A stretch of DNA of 42,773 nt from a virus, in IMG/VR virus record IMGVR_UViG_3300030222_000011, positions 1 through 42,773 of that record, one strand, 5' to 3'. This document shows, one piece after another, positions 32,134-38,856 of this stretch; position 1 is the first letter of the stretch, and each line of letters starts with the position of its first letter. The position numbers were made by a program, and so were the translations under genes. Under the pieces are notes generated by a model. The model ran no database searches, was not told the DNA's origin, and saw only the letters and a program-made list of their open reading frames with translations.

Positions 32134-33698
32134 TCCGCCGCCTCCAGGAAGAACGGCTCGACGGCGGGCCGCCAGGCGTCGCTCGGCTCCGCAGCCGCCT
32201 TCAGGAACCCGCAATTGGCCGAAACGAGCGCTGCGGCCGGCCAAGGGCTGACCGAGTTGCCGCATTTGTGGATCTGCTGGGTCTTGGTGATCGGCGCGCC
32301 ATCGGCACCCCGGTCGATCACGTAATCGTCGGGAAAGCCCTGGGCGCGGAACAGTTCGCGCGGGGTCAGCATCCGCATGCCGATGTCGACGATCGCCCAC
32401 TCGGCGCCGCCGATGGTCACCGTGACCAGCCCGAACCGGTCCGCACCGGTCACCGAATGGCACGGCTCGCGCAGCGACGCGCCGATCGCCGTGCCGTAAT
32501 ACTTCACCATGAAGGCCGAGACGGCATAGGCGTGCGTGGTGCTGGCGCAGATCGTAGACAGCGGCTCGCACGCGTCGCGCAGCTCGCGTTCTGACCCCTT
32601 CATGTTCATCATGAAGGCGCTGACCACGGCCTGCGTCGATCCCTTGCCGACGATGGTCGACGCCGGCTTGCGCGCGTCGTGGCCGATCACGCCGGTGTTG
32701 TGCTGGGCGAGGAACGCGGCGACGAGGGCATGCTTGGCCCCGCCGGCGACGGCCGTGCCGAGCGGCTTGTCGAGACCCGGCACGCGCGGGGCCTGGCCGG
32801 CCCGCTCGCCATAGCCGATCTGGACCAGCGTCGGCACAACAAGGCAATTGGTGTCCTTTTTCGAGGCACAGACCGTGTGCATCGGCTCGCTGGCCGATCG
32901 GCTGCGACCGCCCTGCTGACCATAAGTCACGAAGAACGGTTCGGCCGCGTCGATCACATAGCGTTTCACCCCCGCCGCGACCCGCTTCAGCGTCGCGTCG
33001 GCCAGCGGCCGCTTGGCGCGCACGCCGTGCGTCGCCATGATCGCCTCGGACGTGTCGAAGATGGACGGGCACGGCACCGACCAGTCGATGATTTCGGCCA
33101 CCGTGCGCCAGGGCTTCAGCGCGCCGGCCAGCACGCGCGGATCGCCGGGCGGCCCGTGCGTCGGCTCGGGCCAGACGATTGGTTCGCCGTCGCACCGCAT
33201 GACGATGAACAGCCGCTTGCGGATCGTCGGCGCGCCATAGTCGCAGGCGCGCAGTTCGCGCCCTTCGATCCGGTAGCCATGGGCGCGCAGCGCCGCCTGC
33301 CAGCCGTCATAGTCTTCCCATGTGCGGAATTCCTCGACGTTCTCCATGATGATGACGCGCGGCTTGCGCGGGCCGAGCTGGCGCACGAACTTGGCGATCG
33401 TCCATGCCAGCCCGCGCACCGAGGGCGAGGTCGGGCGGCCGCCGCGCGCCTTGGAGAAATGCCGGCAGTCGGGCGAAGCCCACAGAAGACCGATCCGGTC
33501 GCCGCGGCGGCGCGCATGATCCTCGAGGTCCACCTGCCAGACATTCTCGGGCAGGTGCTCGGTCTGCGGATGGTTGGCCGCATGCATGGCGAGCGCGACG
33601 CGATCATGGTTGATGGCGATGTCCGGCGAGCGGCCGAGCGCCATTTCGATGCCGGTCGAGGCGCCCCCGCCGCCGGCGAAACTGTCGACGATCAGCAT
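32130..33698 (-). CDS. C5-cytosine DNA methyltransferase
   Basis: 522 aa. Motif I is DSFAGGGGAS (residues 5-14), the catalytic Cys78 is in SPDCRHFS (a variant of the usual PCQ motif), ENV (119-121) is motif VI, and CDYGAPTIRKRLF holds motif VIII. GFPDDYVIDR and CGNSVSPWPAAAL are motifs IX-X. SAM-dependent methylation of cytosine C5. No restriction enzyme gene is beside it, so it is an orphan phage methyltransferase, presumably anti-restriction. ATG 33698 has GGGGG upstream provided by a REP-like element. Confidence 0.9.
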   Translation of the reverse strand: MLIVDSFAGGGGASTGIEMALGRSPDIAINHDRVALAMHAANHPQTEHLPENVWQVDLEDHARRRGDRIGLLWASPDCRHFSKARGGRPTSPSVRGLAWTIAKFVRQLGPRKPRVIIMENVEEFRTWEDYDGWQAALRAHGYRIEGRELRACDYGAPTIRKRLFIVMRCDGEPIVWPEPTHGPPGDPRVLAGALKPWRTVAEIIDWSVPCPSIFDTSEAIMATHGVRAKRPLADATLKRVAAGVKRYVIDAAEPFFVTYGQQGGRSRSASEPMHTVCASKKDTNCLVVPTLVQIGYGERAGQAPRVPGLDKPLGTAVAGGAKHALVAAFLAQHNTGVIGHDARKPASTIVGKGSTQAVVSAFMMNMKGSERELRDACEPLSTICASTTHAYAVSAFMVKYYGTAIGASLREPCHSVTGADRFGLVTVTIGGAEWAIVDIGMRMLTPRELFRAQGFPDDYVIDRGADGAPITKTQQIHKCGNSVSPWPAAALVSANCGFLKAAAEPSDAWRPAVEPFFLEAAE

Positions 33699-34123
33699 TT
33701 GTGCCCCCTATCGCCCGCCGCAAATTGCGCTGCGCGCAATGGCGGGCTCCGGCCGAAAGGCGGCGACCCCGGATCAAGTCCGGGGCAGGCTGGGCTGACG
33801 CCCTTTTCGGCTGCGGCGTTTGCATCGCTCCGATCGTGTTTCACGTGACCTGTGGTGCAACAGTTTGATTTCACAACGTCTTTTTCCGGCGGCAGGTAGA
33901 AGGCGCGTTCGGAGACCCCGGCCCAGTCGCAGATCGCCATGACCTTGCCGGCGTCGATGTTGGTGCCGCCCTGCGCCCGCGACAGGTCCGAGGCGGTCAC
34001 CCCGATCTCGGCCGCAATCGCCCGCAGACCGCGCCTATCGGCGATGCAGGCGGCACGCACCGTCCTGGCGAAGGCGCGCCAGTCGAACCCGGCGCGGGCC
34101 GGGTTGGCGTCAGGCCCGGGCAT
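33692..34123 (-). CDS. XRE-like HTH phage protein with REP-encoded tail
   Basis: 143 aa. FDWRAFARTVRAACIADRRGLRAIAAEIGVTASDLSRAQGG is an XRE-type helix-turn-helix as in many small alphaproteobacterial phage proteins. NCCTTGHVKHDR follows. The last ~35 residues (ACPGLDPGSPPFGRS, then AAQFAAGDRGHKC) are encoded by two REP-like units at the gene junction, suggesting the original stop was displaced by their insertion. It overlaps the methyltransferase start by 7 nt. Confidence 0.65.
   Translation of the reverse strand: MPGPDANPARAGFDWRAFARTVRAACIADRRGLRAIAAEIGVTASDLSRAQGGTNIDAGKVMAICDWAGVSERAFYLPPEKDVVKSNCCTTGHVKHDRSDANAAAEKGVSPACPGLDPGSPPFGRSPPLRAAQFAAGDRGHKC
33704..33794. repeat. REP-like elements at the HTH/methyltransferase junction
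   Basis: CCCCCTATCGCCCGCCGCAA starts the unit, which has arms CCCGCC/GGCGGG and ATTGCGC/GCGCAAT. It closely matches 36697-36757 and partly 30815-30837. An adjoining unit ACCCCGGATCAAGTCCGGGG (33766-33785) belongs to the PDPGS family. On the minus strand the first unit ends in GATAGGGG and lies directly before the methyltransferase ATG. Confidence 0.75.
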
Positions 34124-34400
34124 GGCTCTGCCCTCCCTGCACCAGTTGCACCCCGTGTTCGGCTGGATCATGCCCCAGCGCGCCCCAGATGCGCGCCCGC
34201 GTATCCGGCGCCACCGGGCGGCCGGCGAGCGCGCTGTCGAACTCGGCATGGGTGATGCGCGCCTCGCGCCGGATCACGGACGAGACAGCGCGGCGGGCTT
34301 CGGCCGGTGGCTCGTCATGGACTCTGCGGCGGGCCACGATCCGCGCCCGCAGAAACAGGCGCAGCGTGTGGCAGGAAAAGTCGGGGATCGGCAACGTCAT
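34110..34400 (-). CDS. Small hypothetical early protein (96 aa)
   Basis: A basic protein with GGGGAGG before ATG 34400. SCHTLRLFLRARIVARRRVHD is followed by a second helix region THAEFDSALAGRPVAPDTRARI, which could be helix-turn-helix-like. Overlaps the following gene by 14 nt. It is divergent from the plus-strand gene at 34442 with 41 bp between. Family unknown. Confidence 0.55.
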   Translation of the reverse strand: MTLPIPDFSCHTLRLFLRARIVARRRVHDEPPAEARRAVSSVIRREARITHAEFDSALAGRPVAPDTRARIWGALGHDPAEHGVQLVQGGQSHARA

Positions 34401-34441
34401 GCCCTCCCCCGTTCGGAATGCTCCGTGGTAGATCGGAGACC

Positions 34442-35083
34442 ATGCTGACCGATGGCCCGATCAAGCCCGCCTATGTCCTCCTGACGATCGCGATTGCCGC
34501 TTTCGTCCTTGGCGTGTGGCTTGATACGTCGCAGCCGCGTCTGTGCGGCCCGCCCGACGAAAGCTGCGCGAGGGAATGGTTCGGAGCGCTCAGTGGCTGG
34601 TTCGCCGGCATCGCCGCGCTCATCACGGGCTGGTTCCTGCTCGGTCAGTTGCGATTGATGCGGCGCCAGACAGACTTCATGCTCGGACTGACAGACCCGA
34701 CAATCGTGGCGCGTGATCCCCGATCGGACTTCGATGAGGTAGGGCTGAGAGTGGTCAACTGGAGCCGTTCGGAGATCGAAATCGGCCGTGTTCGATGTGT
34801 CCGGTCGAGTGCACCTCTTGAGATTGCCCTGAGCGAAGCTCGGGTTGATGGAGACAAGGTCCCTGTCAAGATGGATCCTAGCCGGAGCCCCCCTATCCGC
34901 GTTCCTGGCTGGATCGCTCGAACGGGCTCCCCGCCGATGGCCGAGATCCTCCTCATGACGGACACCACGAGGGCAGGAACTGCGGTACACGCCACATTCG
35001 CTGTGGAGGTGACCATGCTCGAAGAGAACCACCGTAAGCTGGTTCTTACTGCAAGCACTATCGTCACTTCGATACTGGACTAA
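34442..35083 (+). CDS. Two-span membrane protein, plus strand
   Basis: 213 aa. CGGAG lies just before ATG 34442. Two hydrophobic helices (about 11-32, PAYVLLTIAIAAFVLGVWLD; 51-75, GWFAGIAALITGWFLLGQL) are separated by a short loop with two Cys. A C-terminal cytoplasmic domain of about 140 residues is beta-rich (VGLRVVNWSRSEIEIGRV). It runs against the early operon and is probably independently expressed lysogenic cargo. No known family assigned. Confidence 0.6.
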   Translation: MLTDGPIKPAYVLLTIAIAAFVLGVWLDTSQPRLCGPPDESCAREWFGALSGWFAGIAALITGWFLLGQLRLMRRQTDFMLGLTDPTIVARDPRSDFDEVGLRVVNWSRSEIEIGRVRCVRSSAPLEIALSEARVDGDKVPVKMDPSRSPPIRVPGWIARTGSPPMAEILLMTDTTRAGTAVHATFAVEVTMLEENHRKLVLTASTIVTSILD

Positions 35084-35091
35084 CCCCGCCA

Positions 35092-36690
35092 TCACACGCT
35101 CCCTGGCGGTAGGGGCGCGGCGTCCTGCAGGCTCTTCCAGTCCACCCGATGCAGGACGGTCCGGTCGCCATAGGGCCGGTCATCGGCGCCATCGGCCGCC
35201 AGTTCCCAGACCAGCCAGCATGTGTTCATCTGGCTCGATGCGCGGGCGCCGGCCCATCCCTCGCGATGCATCATCGGCAGGCGGCGCGTGAAGACGTGGA
35301 TCCGGGCCGGCGGCCATGTCTCGAGGAAGAAGGTGCGGTCGGCATCGTCGCAGCCCGCCAGCACGTTCAGATTGCACAGCATCGCCATCTTCGGCGGGCG
35401 GAACATCTCCAGCGCGTGCCGGATGAACCGGTTCATCGCCTCGCCATAGGGCGGATTTGTAATGATGTCGGCGCCCAGCCCGTCCGGATTGCCGTTGTCG
35501 GCGCCCATGAAGGCGTGGTCGGCCAGCCAGCCCCGGTCGGTGTCGAGGAAATCGACCGTCGCCTGGACCTCGCCATGCCGGTCGGCGCAGCCGCGGTCGC
35601 GCAGGTCCGACAGGATGACGTCGTAGCCGGCCGCCTCCAGCGGGCCAGAGATCGCGCCGAGCCCGCAGGCCGGCTCCCAGACCACCGGGCCGAACCGCTC
35701 ATGCGCGAGCAGCGCGCCGATCGCCTCGGCCGGGGTCTGGTAGAAATTGTCGCCGCGTTCATCGCGCGAGGCCGAGCGCGTGCCGATCGCGGCGCGCAGG
35801 CTGGCGCGCGTCGGTTCCTGCCCCTCGTCGAGCCGGGCGCGGATGGCCCGCTCTGCCAGCCCCGGCTCAGCCCGTTCGGCGTCGCGCAGCGCCCGCGCCT
35901 CGGCCAGGCGCTGTTTGGCGATCCGGAAATCATCAAGGTGCAAAAGGTCCGCGCCGGGGACCGTTTCCGCATTGTCGTTCTGGGCCTTCGGCCGCCCGCC
36001 CTTGGAGATCAGCCCGGCCGCCTGCCCGGCATCGATCAGATCGGCGATGGCGATCTGCACCTCGGCCTCAATCAGGAGCGCCTCGCCCTGCAGCACATGC
36101 GCCTTGCGGAGCAGCTGCTCGGAGGCCTCAAAGCGCTTTGCATAGGCGGTCGCCTGGCGGGCCGTGTCGTAGGCGCGCGCGGACAGAAGGCGCGCCGCCT
36201 CCAGATCGCCGTCGCCGCCGGCGCCGCGCGCGGCATTGACGGTTCGGAACAGGGCGTTGAGCGCGCCCTGCAGTTCGTGCGCCTCGGTTTCGATGCGCCG
36301 AAGTTCCGCCTCGGTCAGCGCGCCGTCGGCATGGGCGTCGGTGATCGCGGCGATCACATCGGCATGTTCGCGCGCCAGGCCGGCAATGGCGCCGAGCGGC
36401 CCCGCCTCGTCGCGGCCACCGGCCTGAGATGTGGCCGGACGGAGCCGGTAGCCCTCGAGCCGCGCCAGCGCGCGCAGCAGCACCGGCTCGCCGGCATCGC
36501 GATCGAGATCGAGCGCGACATCGAGCGGTACATGCATGTCGGCATGGTCGCGGCTGCCATAACGCGACAGCGCAGCCTTGTTGACGCGGGTGATGTGCTG
36601 GGCGCTTTCGCCACCGCCGCAGGCCCGCACCGCATGACGCAATGCCGCCTTCAGTTCGGCCCGGTCATGGTCGGATGAGGGGCGGGTCAT
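35092..36690 (-). CDS. CII-like regulator fused to adenine-N6 DNA methyltransferase
   Basis: 532 aa in three parts. Residues 1-85 resemble the phage regulatory protein CII family (LKAALRHAVRACGG, VPLDVALDLDRDAGEPVLLR). Residues 160-300 are helical with ISKGGRPKAQNDN and LDDFRIAKQRLAEARALRD, a pattern seen in phage DUF3102/ParB-like proteins. Residues 310-532 are an amino-methyltransferase: FYQTPAEA, motif I VWEPACGLGAI (337-347) and motif IV NPPY (412-415). Presumably DNA adenine methylation linked to a DNA-binding head. ATG 36690 has AGGGG upstream, from a REP-like element. Confidence 0.75.
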   Translation of the reverse strand: MTRPSSDHDRAELKAALRHAVRACGGGESAQHITRVNKAALSRYGSRDHADMHVPLDVALDLDRDAGEPVLLRALARLEGYRLRPATSQAGGRDEAGPLGAIAGLAREHADVIAAITDAHADGALTEAELRRIETEAHELQGALNALFRTVNAARGAGGDGDLEAARLLSARAYDTARQATAYAKRFEASEQLLRKAHVLQGEALLIEAEVQIAIADLIDAGQAAGLISKGGRPKAQNDNAETVPGADLLHLDDFRIAKQRLAEARALRDAERAEPGLAERAIRARLDEGQEPTRASLRAAIGTRSASRDERGDNFYQTPAEAIGALLAHERFGPVVWEPACGLGAISGPLEAAGYDVILSDLRDRGCADRHGEVQATVDFLDTDRGWLADHAFMGADNGNPDGLGADIITNPPYGEAMNRFIRHALEMFRPPKMAMLCNLNVLAGCDDADRTFFLETWPPARIHVFTRRLPMMHREGWAGARASSQMNTCWLVWELAADGADDRPYGDRTVLHRVDWKSLQDAAPLPPGSV

Positions 36691-36696
36691 TGGTGT

Positions 36697-36757
36697 CCCC
36701 TATCGCCCGGCGCAAATTCCGCTTCGCGGAATGCCGGGCTCCGCCGCATAGGCGGCG
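36697..36757. repeat. REP-like element upstream of the fusion gene
   Basis: CCCCTATCGCCCGGCGCAAA begins the unit; arms CATTCCGCGAA-type around 36712-36735 and CCCGG/CCGGG pair up. Nearly the same as 33704-33765. On the minus strand it ends in GATAGGGG and delivers the ribosome-binding sequence for ATG 36690. Confidence 0.75.
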
Positions 36758-36861
36758 CCGCGCGGTCGCGCGGGTTGGGCGCACGCGAAACCGGCGAAGC
36801 CGGCCGAAACCGATTACCGGCCGGTTTCGGTGACGGCGCCCCCGCGGCGTGCGACACGAAA

Positions 36862-36904
36862 TGAAAAGGCCCGCCCGGCGCGGATAAAGGGCAGCCGGGC
36901 GGGC
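36862..36904 (-). terminator. Rho-independent terminator after the Cro-like operon
   Basis: Perfect 11-bp arms GCCCGCCCGGC (36869-36879) and GCCGGGCGGGC (36894-36904) enclose a 14-nt loop. On the minus strand the stem is followed by CTTTTCATTT. It lies between the first two early genes (37350-36974) and the methyltransferase fusion, so delayed-early expression must bypass it by antitermination or by a second promoter. A second inverted repeat (36804-36812 with 36822-36830) follows. Confidence 0.8.
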
Positions 36905-36973
36905 AGTTGCCCCGACGGCGCAGGGAGGACGCCGGGGTTGGGGAGGAAGGGAATGCGGACAACGGCGCACCCA

Positions 36974-37093
36974 TCACCGGGTCACTCCGAAAGCGAGGAA
37001 CACCCAGGCCGAAAGGACGGCGATGGTGAAGGCCGGCAGCGCCGCATGGGCGGCGATCGCGACGGCTGTGGCGGCGAGAAGCGCGGCACTCAT
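36974..37093 (-). CDS. 39-residue hydrophobic peptide
   Basis: ATG 37093 overlaps the Cro-like gene stop (ATGA). MSAALLAATAVAIAAHAALP followed by AFTIAVLSAWVFLAFGVTR gives one or two membrane helices and almost nothing else. It is the second gene of the early operon and precedes the terminator. Function unknown; small early membrane peptides can act in superinfection exclusion. Confidence 0.5.
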   Translation of the reverse strand: MSAALLAATAVAIAAHAALPAFTIAVLSAWVFLAFGVTR

Positions 37094-37350
37094 TCCGCCG
37101 CCTCCGGCAGATCGGGCGCGGACGGGGCGGGACGCGGGATATCGTCCGGCCAGACCGCATCGGCGGGCCAGTTGTCCGACAGCCACTGCATGGCGGCGTC
37201 GAGACGGCGCGAACCAATATCGCCCCCGTCACGGAGCTGCTGCAGGCGAGTCCCACGGCTCAACAGTACCGTCGACAGTCGCGCCCGACTGAGCCCAGTC
37301 TGCTCCTCGTAGGCAGTGCATAGCCGCAGGAATCGATCAAGAACCGTCAT
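37090..37350 (-). CDS. Cro-like early regulator
   Basis: 86 aa from ATG 37350. TVLDRFLRLCTAYEEQTGLSRARLSTVLLSRGTRLQQLRDGGDI is a helical DNA-binding candidate, and LDAAMQWLSDNWP is typical of small phage proteins transcribed divergently from CI-type repressors. It is the first gene of the minus-strand early operon, whose promoter contains operator O1. A Cro role is inferred from position. An in-frame start at 37395 would run into the operator and is less likely. Confidence 0.6.
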   Translation of the reverse strand: MTVLDRFLRLCTAYEEQTGLSRARLSTVLLSRGTRLQQLRDGGDIGSRRLDAAMQWLSDNWPADAVWPDDIPRPAPSAPDLPEAAE

Positions 37351-37364
37351 GGTCGCGGGTTGTG

Positions 37365-37436
37365 GCGTACATTTGTACGCTTTGTCAAGCGACAACGTTC
37401 CGCTTTAACGCTGAAAGGCTACGTACGATAGTACGC
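37365..37436. promoter_or_regulatory. Divergent immunity control region: two operators and two promoters
   Basis: O1 is GCGTACA-TT-TGTACGC (37365-37380) and O2 is ACGTAC-GATA-GTACGC (37421-37436). For the minus-strand early operon the -35 is a perfect TTGACA (37388 to 37383) directly before O1, so repressor at O1 blocks it. For the repressor gene TACGAT (37424-37429) lies inside O2 and 9 nt before ATG 37439, which implies a nearly leaderless message and autorepression. The same operator motif recurs at 41748-41792. Confidence 0.8.
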
Positions 37437-37438
37437 AG

Positions 37439-38113
37439 ATGACCATAAACCCTGTTCATGAGCGCATTCAGGAGCGGCTTGACGCGTTGGCAATCAGCCC
37501 GCAGCGCGCTTCTCTGGATGCTGGCTTGAGCAAGGACTACCTGCGATCTCTACTCAGCCGCCCGGACAGCTCGCCAAGGAGCGATGCACTGCAGAAGTTG
37601 GCCGTCGTGCTTCGCACAACGCCGCAATGGCTGCTGACCGGTAACGAATTGCCTGGCTCGGGCGGCGCCTTGCTCGAGCCGCCCGGAGTGCCAGTCGACC
37701 TGCCGATGCCGTCGGGGCGAGATTTGCCGGTCTTCGGACTTGCGGCCGGTTCGGGGACGGGCGCGCTGACCATGACCAGCGAGCCCGTCGAATACATCCC
37801 CTGCCCGCCGGGCCTCGCCCGGGTGCGCGACGCCTATGCGCTGATCGTTACCGGCAGTTCAATGGAACCCCGATACGAGGCCGGCGACGTGGTGTTCCTG
37901 AACCCGCACCGGCCGCCGCGCCAGGGCGACCATGTCGTCATCCAGGAAGCGCGGGAGGGCGGCACGATCGTCACCATCAAGCGGTTCGAGCGATGGGTCG
38001 ACGATGCACTGATCACCACGCAGTACTCCCCGCTCCGCGAAGTGCGGTTTGCCCGCGACCAGGTAGTTGCCGTGCATCGCGTGCTGACGACGAATGAGCT
38101 GCTTCTGGCATGA
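37439..38113 (+). CDS. Prophage repressor, LexA/CI-type (HTH + S24 autoprotease)
   Basis: 224 aa. Residues 5-65 form a helix-turn-helix (DAGLSKDYLRSLLSRPDSSP). The C-terminal half is an S24 peptidase: Ala103-Gly104 in LAAGSGTG is the likely self-cleavage bond, Ser141 in GSSMEPRYEAGD the nucleophile and Lys181 in VTIKRFE the base. RecA-stimulated cleavage should induce the prophage. No ribosome-binding site precedes ATG 37439, which stands 2 nt after operator O2, so translation is probably leaderless, as for lambda cI. Confidence 0.88.
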   Translation: MTINPVHERIQERLDALAISPQRASLDAGLSKDYLRSLLSRPDSSPRSDALQKLAVVLRTTPQWLLTGNELPGSGGALLEPPGVPVDLPMPSGRDLPVFGLAAGSGTGALTMTSEPVEYIPCPPGLARVRDAYALIVTGSSMEPRYEAGDVVFLNPHRPPRQGDHVVIQEAREGGTIVTIKRFERWVDDALITTQYSPLREVRFARDQVVAVHRVLTTNELLLA

Positions 38114-38169
38114 ACCGCCATCGCATCAAATCAGGTATCTAGCCACCTGAGTTCAACACTTGACAGGTG

Positions 38170-38856
38170 TCAGATCTTCGACAACTTTTCTCGAAGCTCT
38201 TCTGGCTTAACATTTCCCTGCTTCCATTCCTCAATGAGATGCAACAACGCTCCTATTCGTACCCTGAATCTATTTCTCAAAAGAAAGTTCGTAAGATATT
38301 CACCCTCTGAAATTCGTTTTAGATCCTCACTCACATTTATATCTTTTGCAAAAGAATCGGACTTAGATCGAACCAAATTTTTTGTGGCTCTAAACTTCAT
38401 ACAAGCAACTATTGTGTGGCGCACGGGATCAAGAAAAAGACTTAGCAATCGGGCAAGCGACGCCGCAATCAAGCCACCAATGAAAATCAGTACACTTCTG
38501 ATCTCCGGACTTCCCAGCCATCCACCCCCAATACTAGCTTCATATTTTACAACTGAGAGCTCGCCGCTATTCGATATCACCAACGCTCCAGTCGAAGCAT
38601 AATCCCTAAGGCGTGCTTCGTACAACGTGCAACTGTCAATGGTCTTCACTTCCTCAAACTCCGAAGTCACGGCACCATAAACAATGAACTGCGGGAGAAT
38701 TGAATCTTGGCATGAAATGAATTGCATTCTTATAGAATCACCAGACTTGCGAAACTGGACTGCATAGGCCCCGTCAGTTACCTTTGCGACAGATACACTT
38801 GTTTGAAGAAAAAACAAGAATGAAATTAATAGTACTTTTGTGTTAACTCGCGACAT
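38170..38856 (-). CDS. Membrane partner of the ATPase: periplasmic domain, membrane helix, cytoplasmic domain
   Basis: 228 aa, AT-rich. An N-terminal hydrophobic segment (about 7-24) is a signal peptide or first span. A periplasmic domain of about 95 residues with Cys50 and Cys76 follows. A strong helix (121-143, SVLIFIGGLIAASLARLLSL) leads to a charged cytoplasmic domain of about 85 residues ending EELREKLSKI. The start lies 31 nt inside the end of the ATPase gene; GGAGG stands 13 nt before ATG 38856. Operon overlap and topology suggest a membrane effector or sensor working with the ATPase. No known family recognised. Confidence 0.7.
   Translation of the reverse strand: MSRVNTKVLLISFLFFLQTSVSVAKVTDGAYAVQFRKSGDSIRMQFISCQDSILPQFIVYGAVTSEFEEVKTIDSCTLYEARLRDYASTGALVISNSGELSVVKYEASIGGGWLGSPEIRSVLIFIGGLIAASLARLLSLFLDPVRHTIVACMKFRATKNLVRSKSDSFAKDINVSEDLKRISEGEYLTNFLLRNRFRVRIGALLHLIEEWKQGNVKPEELREKLSKI

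Noticed and set aside
38134-38172. Bidirectional terminator between repressor and membrane-partner genes
   Set aside because: Short inverted repeats (CAGGT/ACCTG, TGACA/TGTCA) exist, but the stems are only 5 bp and lack T-runs.
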